Part shown: positions 41,539 through 50,511 of the stretch, piece after piece
Numbering within the stretch: the first letter of the stretch is position 1
How the letters are laid out: each line of letters begins with the position of its first letter
NCBI GenBank assembly: GCA_035384605.1
Contig: DAOOIV010000005.1
Span: 57,662 to 121,661 of the forward strand
DNA: 64,000 nt
Source of the DNA: Phycisphaerae bacterium
GTDB taxonomy: Bacteria; Planctomycetota; Phycisphaerae; UBA1845; PWPN01
Direction of reading: 5' to 3'
The notes under the pieces: model-generated
Database searches by the model: none
The model's input: only the letters and a program-made list of their open reading frames with translations
Told to the model about the DNA's origin: nothing
Program-made: the position numbers and the translations under genes

Positions 41539-41614
41539 CTGCCAATAGCTCATTTGGTAGAGCAACGGGCCTTTAACCCGTAGGTAGCAGGTTCGATTCC
41601 TGCTTGGACCACCA
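41539..41614 (+). tRNA. tRNA-Lys(UUU)-like gene with disrupted acceptor stem and C33
   Basis: A full cloverleaf of 76 bases with encoded CCA. D arm GCTC/GAGC, anticodon stem ACGGG/CCCGT with loop CCTTTAA, five-base variable region, T arm GCAGG/CCTGC with loop TTCGATT, and 3' acceptor strand TTGGACC with discriminator A. The anticodon by position is TTT (Lys). Two oddities: position 33 is C instead of the nearly universal U, and the first three acceptor bases (CTG) cannot pair with the 3' strand, which calls for GGT. Four pairs of the acceptor remain. It may be a decayed copy or the scar of an integration event rather than a working tRNA. Confidence 0.65.
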
Positions 41615-42052
41615 GAAGGTCGAGTCTGGAGGTGAGATTCGAGGTGACGTCGGTCGATGGTCGCGGCGGTTGCGCGGCGGGTTATCCCAAAGCCAACGCC
41701 CACTGTCGACACCGTGTCGAAAGCCCTGCAATCCGGCGGATACCGCCGGGCCAATCGTCGTCGAAGGCGGCATCGAGCTTGTGTGTGCAGCGAGACACCG
41801 CATCGAGGCGACGGGAGGCCCGACTCAAGCCGGGTTCCGCCGTAGCCACGGGACGAAACCGCGAATCCACCTCCGGCTCGGACAATGGCCGCGGTCGTGA
41901 GGATGAGAGATTAGGAACCTATGCCGGTTGGGTGCCACGGGCGGCTCGTGTGTCCGTGCCGCCCATGCACTGGCGGGCAAGCCCCTCGACGGCAGCTCAG
42001 GATGAAGGCCGCCAGTGGCAGCCGAGCGCATTGTGAAGGGAGGTATGCGATC
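41615..42052. other. Gap between the tRNA-like gene and the SPFH gene
   Basis: 438 bases with several short GC-driven open frames but none with a ribosome site or protein-like composition. GGGAGGT at 42038-42044 is the ribosome site of the next gene. Confidence 0.4.
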
Positions 42053-43165
42053 ATGTTGAAGCGAGTGCGAGTCACCAAGTACCAGCGGGGTCTGCTGTTC
42101 AAGGACGGCGACTTCCGCGGGCTGCTCAATCCGGGCGTCTACTGGTACTCGCCGCTGCGCCGGACGCGGATCGAAGTGGCCGGCATCCTGGAAACGCGGC
42201 TGGCGCACCCGCTACTGGAGATCCTGCTGGCGGATGAGCGACTGCGAGCAGCGGTTGAGGTGATCAACCTGACGGACGCGCAGCGGGCGCTGGTCTGGCT
42301 GGATGAGCGCCTGACCTACGTTTTGGGGCCGGGGCGGTACGCCTTCTGGAAGGAACCGTACCGGCTGCGGATCGAGATCTTCGACATCGCCCAGGTTCGG
42401 CTGCACAAGCCCGAGTTGGAGGCCTTGGCCGGCCGGCCGGACATCGCCCTGTGGGTCAACGTGATCCAGGTGGGTCCGGAGGAAGAGGCTTTGGTTTTCC
42501 AGAACGGGACGCTGATCGACCGGCTGCGTGCCGGAACGTACCTGTACTGGAAGAGCACGAGCTTCGCATGCAGGAAGGTGAGTCTCAAGGAGCTGGTCGC
42601 CGACATCGCGGGTCAGGAGATCATGACCCAGGACAAGGTGACGCTGCGGCTGAACCTGAGCGTGGGTTACCAGGTGGTTGACCCGGTCAAGGCGGTGAGC
42701 ACGGTTGACGACTATGCTCAGGCCTTCTACCGGGAGGCTCAACTGGCCCTGCGGGCGGCGGTGGGCGCTCGGACGCTCGATGCCCTGCTGACCGACAAGC
42801 AGGCGGTTGGCCAGGAAATCATCGAGGCGTTGAGCAAGCGGGCGGCCGAGATGGGTCTGGCCGTCCGCAACGTCGGTATCCGGGACATCATCCTGCCCGG
42901 CGACATGAAGCAGTTGCTCAACGAGGTTCTGGCCGCAGAAAAGCGGGCTCAAGCCAACCTGATCAAGCGGCGTGAGGAGACGGCCGCGGCTCGGAACCAG
43001 GCGAACACCGCCCGGTTGCTGGCCGAGAACCCGATCCTGGCGCGGCTGAAGGAGTTGGAGCTGCTTCAGGAGATCCTCGCCGACTCGAAGCCCACGTTCG
43101 TGTTCGGCAACACCAACCTGCTGGATCAACTGCGGTCCCTGACCGGCAAGCCGGTCGGATCGTGA
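42053..43165 (+). CDS. Slipin-like SPFH protein with triplicated N-terminal beta motif
   Basis: A 370-residue protein. The C-terminal 190 residues are an SPFH/band-7 domain of slipin type: ELVADIAGQEIMTQDKVTLR, VVDPVKAVSTVDDY, then a coiled region LLNEVLAAEKRAQANLIKRREE and the end NPILARLKELELLQEI. Before it lie three related motifs at about 11-42, 76-109 and 143-176, each with the pattern hydrophobic pair, a short turn, then NPGVYWYS, GPGRYAFWK or RAGTYLYWK. No membrane segment is evident, unlike FloA. The start ATG at 42053 has GGGAGGT eight bases upstream. A terminator follows at 43172-43213. A role in membrane scaffolding is inferred; the repeats give it a slight resemblance to vault-type proteins. 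Confidence 0.82.
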   Translation: MLKRVRVTKYQRGLLFKDGDFRGLLNPGVYWYSPLRRTRIEVAGILETRLAHPLLEILLADERLRAAVEVINLTDAQRALVWLDERLTYVLGPGRYAFWKEPYRLRIEIFDIAQVRLHKPELEALAGRPDIALWVNVIQVGPEEEALVFQNGTLIDRLRAGTYLYWKSTSFACRKVSLKELVADIAGQEIMTQDKVTLRLNLSVGYQVVDPVKAVSTVDDYAQAFYREAQLALRAAVGARTLDALLTDKQAVGQEIIEALSKRAAEMGLAVRNVGIRDIILPGDMKQLLNEVLAAEKRAQANLIKRREETAAARNQANTARLLAENPILARLKELELLQEILADSKPTFVFGNTNLLDQLRSLTGKPVGS

Positions 43166-43171
43166 AACCCC

Positions 43172-43213
43172 GAGGGCATCCGACTTCACCGAAAGCGGGT
43201 GCCCTCTTTCTTG
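43172..43213 (+). terminator. Terminator of the SPFH gene
   Basis: GAGGGCATCCG (43172-43182) pairs with CGGGTGCCCTC (43196-43206) around a 13-base loop, followed by TTTCTT. Confidence 0.7.
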
Positions 43214-43275
43214 GTCGTTCTGGGGAATTGCATCCCCCGGTATTTGCACACCGGAGGAGTTGCTGGAGTTTCGAG

Positions 43276-43458
43276 ATGATTAGAGACCCGATCGTTGAAG
43301 ATATCCGAGAAGCCCGTCGCAAGACGGAGGCGGACTGCGAAGGTGACTGGGACAAGCTGGTGGAGCATTACCGGCAGGTTGAGACGCACGCGGGAAAGCG
43401 TGTGATTCAGGGTTCGCCGCGGCGACCAGCGACCACAAGGACCAACCCGCGGCAGTGA
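43276..43458 (+). CDS. Small helical protein, antitoxin-like
   Basis: A 60-residue protein starting MIRDPIVEDIREARRKTEAD and continuing with DWDKLVEHYRQVE. This resembles a widespread group of short proteins (DPIVEEVR...) that often sit beside toxin or unknown genes in planctomycetes and cyanobacteria, although no toxin is next to it here. The ATG at 43276 has GGAG seven bases upstream. The last 15 residues are basic and probably disordered. Function unknown. Confidence 0.6.
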   Translation: MIRDPIVEDIREARRKTEADCEGDWDKLVEHYRQVETHAGKRVIQGSPRRPATTRTNPRQ

Positions 43459-43501
43459 TGGCATCCGTGAAGTGCGATGCTTCTGGATCGCTGATGGTTG
43501 T

Positions 43502-45418
43502 TTATCGCCCGTCTTGGTTTTTCCGACTCTTCCAGTGACAGAGCACCAGGAGTGCCCAGAGGATCTCGGTGTGGTCGGCGCGGCGGCGGCAGTGGGCTTC
43601 GTATAGCCGCTGAGCGGCTTCGTGGCGGACGCCGAAATCCTGCAAGGCCTTTTTCGTGACCAGATCCTTGTACATTGGGGCAAGCTCGTTGCGCAGGAAC
43701 TCGCCGACGGGTACCTCGAATCCCATCTTCTTGCGATTCAGAATCGGCTCCGGCAGTACGTCGCGGAATGCGTCGCGGAGGATGCGCTTGCCGATCGAGC
43801 CCTGGAGCTTGTACTCGATCGGCAGCGATGCCGCGAAGTTGACGACGTCAACGGACAGCAGCGGCACGCGAACCTCCAAGCTGTGCAGCATGCTGGCGGT
43901 ATCGACCTTGTGAAGCATGTCGGCCGGGAGACCGATGGCCAGGTCGGCCAGGAGAATACGGTCCAGCGGAGTCAGCTCAGCCGCGTCCGCTCGCAGCCGC
44001 GCGGGAGCGTCACGATAGAGGTTGACGAGGTACTCGCCGGCGCCGGCAGCGCGCTCGGGTCCCAGCAATTCGGTCGCCTGCCGCTGATCGATGATCCGAG
44101 CCCAAGCCAGATGGGTGCCAAGAGGATCGGCCAAATCGCCGCGGAGCAGCTTGCGCGCCTGCCGCAGGCGATCCAATAGGCGGTTGGAGCGGGCCTGCGG
44201 CGCCAGCTTGAGCATCGGCTCGATGACACCCCTGCGAAGCACGCGCGGCAGGCGGCGGTAGCGGGCCAGGTAGTGATGGCCGGCATAGCGCCAGTACCCG
44301 GCGAATAGCTCATCGCCGCCATCGCCGCTGAGGGCCACGGTGACGTGTCGCCGCGTATAACGGCTGACCAGAGCAGCGGGCAGCAGCGAGCTGTCGGCGA
44401 AGGGCTCACCGAGATGGTTCAGCACGGGCTCGACGGCGTCGAGAACGTCCTTGAAGGCGAGGCGAAATGTGTGATGCCGCGTGCCCAAGTGACGGGCGAC
44501 CAGTTCCGCATACTCGGTCTCGTCGTATCGTGGATGATCGGCATAGCCGATGCTGAAAGTCTCGACCGGCGTCGGGCCGGCGCGGGCCAGACAGGCGGTC
44601 ACGATGGAGGAATCGAGGCCGCCCGAGAGGAACGCGCCGAGCGGGACATCGGCGATGCGCTGAGCGAGGACGGCTTCTTCGACACGCCGCCGGAGTTCAC
44701 AAACCGCGTCGGCATAGGCTGGGGGTGGGGCGGGCAGAGGATTCAGGCGGAAGAACGGTTCCGGGTTCATCGGCCCGCGTGCATCGAAGAACAAGCAATG
44801 CCCCGGCGACAGCTTTTGCACCCCGGCGAAGATCGTGCGGGGATGCGGAATCCAGCCCAGCGTGAGGTACAGCGCAACGGCCTGCGGATCGATCTCCCGC
44901 CGCACCTCCGGTATGCGGCAAAGCGTGGACAATTCACTGGCGAAGACCAGTCGGTGGTTGTGGAACGTCCAGTAGAGCGGCTTGATCCCCATCGGGTCGC
45001 GCGACAGATGACCTGACCGCCGCTCGAGGTCGACATACGCCATTGCCCACATAGCATCAAAACGCCGCAGGGCCTCCGGGCCCCAATGCATGCACGCGGC
45101 GAGCGCCACCTCGGTATCACAAGCGGTTTCAAAAGGCCCGGGAAGCTGCTCGCGAAGCTCGCGGTAGTTATAGAGTTCGCCGTTGTAAACGATCGCGCGG
45201 CGATGACTGGGATCGGTCATCGGCTGATGACCATCGGGCGTCGGATCGATCACCGCCAGCCGGGTGTGGGCCAACCCCACTGAAAAGCCGGGTGTCTGGG
45301 CCGCCCAGATGCCGGTGTCATCGGGCCCGCGGTGCGCGAGGCAACCGCAGAGATTCCGAAGCAAATCCGGATCCATGAGCCGGCCGGCAAAGTCGATGAT
45401 CCCGGCGATGCCGCACAT
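43502..45418 (-). CDS. asnB: Asparagine synthase (glutamine-hydrolysing)
   Basis: Makes asparagine from aspartate, ATP and glutamine-derived ammonia. The 638 residues start MCGIAGII, so Cys after Met-removal is the amidotransferase nucleophile. AHRGPDDTGIW, YNGELYNYRELR and the arginine segment LAHTRLAVID complete the glutaminase. The synthetase half has the PP-loop FLSGGLDSSIV (about residue 265) and ALSGDGGDELFAGYWRY (about 360). This variant of the family is often found in surface-polysaccharide or exosortase regions, where it may amidate sugars, but no such genes are adjacent. No ribosome site of note; the start is fixed by the essential cysteine. Confidence 0.93.
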   Translation of the reverse strand: MCGIAGIIDFAGRLMDPDLLRNLCGCLAHRGPDDTGIWAAQTPGFSVGLAHTRLAVIDPTPDGHQPMTDPSHRRAIVYNGELYNYRELREQLPGPFETACDTEVALAACMHWGPEALRRFDAMWAMAYVDLERRSGHLSRDPMGIKPLYWTFHNHRLVFASELSTLCRIPEVRREIDPQAVALYLTLGWIPHPRTIFAGVQKLSPGHCLFFDARGPMNPEPFFRLNPLPAPPPAYADAVCELRRRVEEAVLAQRIADVPLGAFLSGGLDSSIVTACLARAGPTPVETFSIGYADHPRYDETEYAELVARHLGTRHHTFRLAFKDVLDAVEPVLNHLGEPFADSSLLPAALVSRYTRRHVTVALSGDGGDELFAGYWRYAGHHYLARYRRLPRVLRRGVIEPMLKLAPQARSNRLLDRLRQARKLLRGDLADPLGTHLAWARIIDQRQATELLGPERAAGAGEYLVNLYRDAPARLRADAAELTPLDRILLADLAIGLPADMLHKVDTASMLHSLEVRVPLLSVDVVNFAASLPIEYKLQGSIGKRILRDAFRDVLPEPILNRKKMGFEVPVGEFLRNELAPMYKDLVTKKALQDFGVRHEAAQRLYEAHCRRRADHTEILWALLVLCHWKSRKNQDGR

Positions 45419-45497
45419 GCCAGGGCATTGTCGAGACCGGAAACAGGAAAGGCAAGTCCGAGCCCGCCGAGGATGAGGCCATCATCCTTGAAAGCCG

Positions 45498-45541
45498 AAA
45501 AAAAGCGGCACCCCCGAGGGCAGGCCCTCGTGGAAGCCGCT
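45498..45541 (-). terminator. Terminator of the lipoprotein gene
   Basis: Minus-strand arms AGCGGC and GCCGCT enclose an inner CGAGGGC/GCCCTCG stem and are followed by seven T. It lies just past the 45559 stop and before asnB. Confidence 0.85.
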
Positions 45542-45558
45542 GACTCTCACCGCCGGTT

Positions 45559-46059
45559 CTACAAAACACGAACCCTGGCGGACTCAACTCCCATTTGCAG
45601 CACGATGATGGAGCCGGGACGGTATTGAGTTTTGTCGAGGGTGAAACCCGGTTGACCTTCCAGAATCCGTCCGCCGGCGAAGCCCCCATCTTCATCGTAT
45701 CGCTGCTCCTCGATCACCTCGATCAGGTCGGGGATCTCCACGAGAATGTAGTCGCAGACCATCTCGTCGGCCGGGCACTCGAAGACCGACGTAAGCCCAT
45801 CGATGCGCAGGGTCACCCGCTCGTCATAGCCGGCAGTCTGGTTGGAGAGGCGGACGGTAACCGTGTTTTCCCCGGTATCGAGACCGCGTCGCTCCACAAG
45901 GTACCGCAGAACCTCATTCACGTCGTAACGACCCGCGCAGCCGCTGCTCAGGAGGGGCAGACCGGCGCCGATTCCCATGCCCAACAAAGGCACCAGTAGA
46001 CCCAAGGCGGACCGCCTTTTTGCGGGCCGCAACCCAAGTGCTCTGCGATCCAGAAACAT
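45559..46059 (-). CDS. Putative lipoprotein with repeat-derived N-terminus
   Basis: A 166-residue protein with a lipoprotein signal: basic start (MFLDRRALGLRPAKRRSA), hydrophobic core and lipobox-like LLSSGC (about residue 41). The mature part (about 125 residues) is beta-rich: NTVTVRLSNQTAGYDERVTL, FECPADEMVCDYILVEIPD, YRPGSIIVLQMG. I do not recognise the family. The ATG at 46059 and the first 19 codons lie inside a 64-base dispersed repeat (46004-46067) whose second copy is at 59928. A shorter start at 45978 would leave no basic region. It has its own terminator. The open frame further upstream has no support. Confidence 0.6.
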   Translation of the reverse strand: MFLDRRALGLRPAKRRSALGLLVPLLGMGIGAGLPLLSSGCAGRYDVNEVLRYLVERRGLDTGENTVTVRLSNQTAGYDERVTLRIDGLTSVFECPADEMVCDYILVEIPDLIEVIEEQRYDEDGGFAGGRILEGQPGFTLDKTQYRPGSIIVLQMGVESARVRVL

Positions 46060-46067
46060 GCGCGCAA
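46004..46067. repeat. 64-bp dispersed repeat, copy 1
   Basis: Matches 59928-59991 at 62 of 64 positions. Starts aaggcggaccgccttttt (a small hairpin plus T run) and ends in tgcgcgcaa. Both copies are in the same orientation. Here it supplies the start codon and basic N-terminus of the lipoprotein on the minus strand. Confidence 0.85.
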
Positions 46068-46412
46068 AATGCGCACCAGTTGCGACGGAAGGGACTAAAC
46101 ACTTGCGGGCAAACACGTTGTCAGACCGCCTTTCCAGTTGCAGGTTTCCAGCTGTCCTCGGCAGGAAGCCGCCCGGCAGCTCGGGGATCTGCCCCCGCCG
46201 ACCGACCCGGGCGTCCAAACCCACCATCACTTTAACGACCCCAGGTGCCCGCGGCAACCCGGCAGGGTCGTGAGAACCGGTCCTGGACGGGGACATGTCT
46301 CCCGCAGAACCAATCGGGACGAGCCGCCGACCGGCCCTGGCCCGTGCCCGTCAGCCCTATTGGCGGGTACCATATGCACTCCAGAGTCCCATACTGTTTG
46401 AGGAGGTTCAAC
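46068..46412. other. Divergent gap between lipoprotein and DUF6807 gene
   Basis: No gene assigned. AGGAGG at 46401-46406 is the ribosome site of the plus-strand gene. No clear promoter hexamers were found. Confidence 0.35.
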
Positions 46413-47459
46413 ATGTATAGACCGATTTTTCGAGCTGCATGCAACCGCCGGATGGCGGGTCTCGGGGCAGCGATGCTATGTCTGCCTTGCATCCTCGCGG
46501 GGGCCGCCATGGCGGCCGACTTGCCCCAGGTCACGATAGATAGCACGGCCGTTACGCTTCACCTCGGCGGCCGCCCGGTCGGGCGCTACCGGTACGCGGA
46601 GGTGCCGTTCAAGCCCTACCTGCAGGAGCTTCGCACGCCATCGGGCATCAACATCCTTCGCGACGCACCCTTCGACCACCTCCACCATCACAGCCTGATG
46701 TTTGCCGTGGCAGTCGAGGGGGTGAACTTCTGGGAGGAAAAGGACGGTTTCGGGAAACAGGAGCATCTGGCAATTCGCGACGTGTTCGCGGGGCATGCCG
46801 GCGGGTTACCCTGCGCGTCATTCAAAGAGGAAGTGGCCTGGCGAGCGGGCGGCAAGGGACTGCTGCACGAGACGCGGGCGGTCCGCGTGCTGGCCGATCC
46901 GGCGGGCAAGGCCTCGGTGGTGTCATGGACCGCCGAGTTCCGCGAACTGAACCCTGACGGGCGAACGGCCGGGGCCGGCCAGCCGGCCGTGACCTTAGGT
47001 GGCGAGCGATACTACGGCCTGGGCATGCGGTTCATCACCTCGATGGACGGAACCGGCCAGTTCTTCAACGCCGACGGTGCCAATGGCGTCGACGGGACCA
47101 ACGACAAGCGGTCACGCTGGTGTGCCTACACCGCCGAGGCCGACGGCAAACCCGTCACCGTGGCGATGTTCGACCATCCAACCAACGCACGCCACCCGGC
47201 TAACTGGTTCACGATGCTCGAGCCGTTCTCGTATCTCTGCGCGACGCTCGGCCTGCAGCACGAGAAACTGGCCCTGGGCCGCGCGGCCTCGCAGCCGGCC
47301 GATCAACAAGCCGGTGCCGGGCCTTTCCGCCTCACCTACGGCGTGGCCGTGTGGGACGGCAAGGTACAGCCCGACGAAATCGAGCGGGTGTATGCTCTCT
47401 GGCTAAAGACAACCCCGGCGCAAGAGACCGGTGAAAGCACCAACGTGAAGGCCAAGTAA
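46413..47459 (+). CDS. Secreted DUF6807 (PmoA-like) family protein
   Basis: A 348-residue protein with a signal peptide (about 1-32, ending GAAMA) and the DUF6807 fold, often annotated PmoA by similarity name only and not a methane oxygenase. Typical features: a beta-rich domain with the histidine cluster FDHLHHHSLMFAV (about residue 90), FWEEKDGFG, GLGMRFITSMDG, MFDHPTNARHPANWFTM and a final LTYGVAVWDG. The His-rich site and its distribution in planctomycetes suggest a role in carbohydrate handling, possibly as an epimerase- or lyase-like enzyme; that is inference. The ATG at 46413 has a perfect AGGAGG six bases upstream. The next gene is an MFS permease. Confidence 0.82.
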   Translation: MYRPIFRAACNRRMAGLGAAMLCLPCILAGAAMAADLPQVTIDSTAVTLHLGGRPVGRYRYAEVPFKPYLQELRTPSGINILRDAPFDHLHHHSLMFAVAVEGVNFWEEKDGFGKQEHLAIRDVFAGHAGGLPCASFKEEVAWRAGGKGLLHETRAVRVLADPAGKASVVSWTAEFRELNPDGRTAGAGQPAVTLGGERYYGLGMRFITSMDGTGQFFNADGANGVDGTNDKRSRWCAYTAEADGKPVTVAMFDHPTNARHPANWFTMLEPFSYLCATLGLQHEKLALGRAASQPADQQAGAGPFRLTYGVAVWDGKVQPDEIERVYALWLKTTPAQETGESTNVKAK

Positions 47460-47605
47460 GGTTGGCAACTTCTCCTGCGGTCATCAGCCGGCCCGCGCCG
47501 GGTAAGATTGCACGGATCGAGACCCCGGCTTAGACTCTTGCTGCTTGTCGAATTCGTCGTCGGCGAGCCGGCATCCTTGTGGTTCATTCTTCAGGAGGCT
47601 CACGC

Positions 47606-48874
47606 ATGAGCCAGACCAAGCCCGTTGATTACGCAGCGGTTTCGACCAAGACCCCACCGGGTCTGGGTATGGGCGTCCGCCTTTCCGCGATGATGTTCCT
47701 CCAGTACGCGATCTGGGGAATCTGGGCCCCGATTCTCGGGTTGCACCTGGGGGCTTTGCCCGGCTTCCAGACCCCTGAGGGAGCGGCGGACTTCGGACGC
47801 ATTGGCCTGATCTATATGACCATGCCAATCGCCTCCATCATCGCCCCGTTTATTGGCGGCCAGATCGCGGATCGCTATTTCTCGGCGGAGCGGTTTCTAG
47901 CCTTCAGCCAGCTACTGGGTGGAGTTGTCCTGCTGGTCGTCAGTCAGCTCACGACCTTCGCCGGAGTCTTCATCGGCATGCTGGTATATAATCTTCTATA
48001 TGCCCCAACTATCGCCTTGACCAACTCTATCACCTTCCAGCACTGGCCGAACCAGCAATTCAGCAAAATCCGCGTCGCCGGCTCGATCGGCTGGATCGTC
48101 ATCGGCTGGATCTTCACCGTTTGGATGGCCAAGCTCGGCCATGCCTTCCGGACGCCCGCGATGGGCGATTGCCTTTACGGCGCTGCAATCCTGTCTATCG
48201 CCTACGCGGGGTACGCTCTTTTCCTTCCCCACACGCCTCCCTCCAAGCAGGCGGGCAACCCGCTGGCTTTCCTCGACGCCGTGAAGATGCTGAGGAACCC
48301 CGCGTTTGCGGTCATGGCTGTGGTCTCGTTCTTCGTGGCCATCGAACTCCAACTCTATTTCATCTGGGCACAGAGTTTTCTGAAATCGGGGGTCGGGATT
48401 CCCGAGGGCTGGGTGAGTACCGTACTGACGGCAGGGCAGGTGTGCGAGATGGTGATGATGGTGCTCTTGCCGCTGGCTCTGCTGAAGTGGGGCTTCCGCG
48501 CAACCATGGCGATCGGTATCGCCGCGTGGTGTCTGCGAGATCTGGTCTTTGCGGTCGGCCAACCAACCTCTCTGGTGGTGGGAGCAGTCGGCCTACACGG
48601 CGTGGGTTACGCGTTCTTCTTCACGACGATCTTCATGTTCGCTGATGCGATCGCTCCCAAGGATATCAAATCCAGCGCCCAAGGCTTTCTGGCCTCGGTG
48701 ACGATCGGGTGTGGCATGCTCATCGGTTCGCTGCTGGCCGGGCCGATCTCGACCGCCTGCGACAACCAGTGGAGCAAGATCTTCCTGGTGCCGGCGATCC
48801 TGTGCGCGGTCTGCTGCGTCGCGTTCCTGATCGGCTTCCGCGAGAAGCGCGACCAAGCTGCGGTTCCGGCTTGA
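47606..48874 (+). CDS. MFS transporter, nucleoside:H+ symporter-like
   Basis: A 422-residue permease with 12 predicted membrane segments, resembling the NupG/XapB nucleoside group as found in planctomycete sugar clusters. It begins with VRLSAMMFLQYAIWGIWAPILGLHL, then PIASIIAPFIGGQIADRYFSAERFL (an MFS loop 2-3 motif), and the second half has LQLYFIWAQSFL and KDIKSSAQGFLASVTIGCG. The ATG at 47606 has AGGAGG seven bases upstream. It follows the DUF6807 gene by 146 bases and may import the product that protein makes. The substrate could be a sugar or a nucleoside. Confidence 0.85.
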   Translation: MSQTKPVDYAAVSTKTPPGLGMGVRLSAMMFLQYAIWGIWAPILGLHLGALPGFQTPEGAADFGRIGLIYMTMPIASIIAPFIGGQIADRYFSAERFLAFSQLLGGVVLLVVSQLTTFAGVFIGMLVYNLLYAPTIALTNSITFQHWPNQQFSKIRVAGSIGWIVIGWIFTVWMAKLGHAFRTPAMGDCLYGAAILSIAYAGYALFLPHTPPSKQAGNPLAFLDAVKMLRNPAFAVMAVVSFFVAIELQLYFIWAQSFLKSGVGIPEGWVSTVLTAGQVCEMVMMVLLPLALLKWGFRATMAIGIAAWCLRDLVFAVGQPTSLVVGAVGLHGVGYAFFFTTIFMFADAIAPKDIKSSAQGFLASVTIGCGMLIGSLLAGPISTACDNQWSKIFLVPAILCAVCCVAFLIGFREKRDQAAVPA

Positions 48875-48945
48875 CGGGGATCTCGCGAGAGCAGTTGAGC
48901 CTCGGGTCACAGGCCAAGGCGGGCATCCGCGCGGGCGGAAAGGCG

Positions 48946-50271
<1,326 letters not shown>

Positions 50272-50381
50272 GATGGTGAGAATCATAACGGTTCGGTCCG
50301 GGCCTCGCGAGTGGCTGCATATGGCGCTCTGACTGGCTGTGGACCCTACATTTTGTGGCTGGTTTTTTGGCTTTGGCTCGG

Positions 50382-50387
50382 TATAAT
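50382..50387 (+). promoter_or_regulatory. TATAAT -10 element upstream of dnaA
   Basis: A perfect TATAAT, 125 bases before the dnaA ATG, with no good -35 hexamer at 16-18 bases. The gap also has T-rich GGTTTTTTGG. No DnaA box was seen here. Confidence 0.4.
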
Positions 50388-50511
50388 CTCTGCCTCGTTG
50401 GGCGATGTGATTGCGTCCCGTAAGTATTTGTGACGTAACAACTAACGTATCCTGGGTCGCGCGCGGCGCAGCAGCCGATCCGGCGACACCATCGCAAGTA
50501 TCTCACCGCCG

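Noticed and set aside
46413..47459. Methane monooxygenase subunit PmoA
   Set aside because: The DUF6807 family carries the PmoA name in some annotations, but this is a secreted soluble beta-rich protein, not the membrane monooxygenase subunit.
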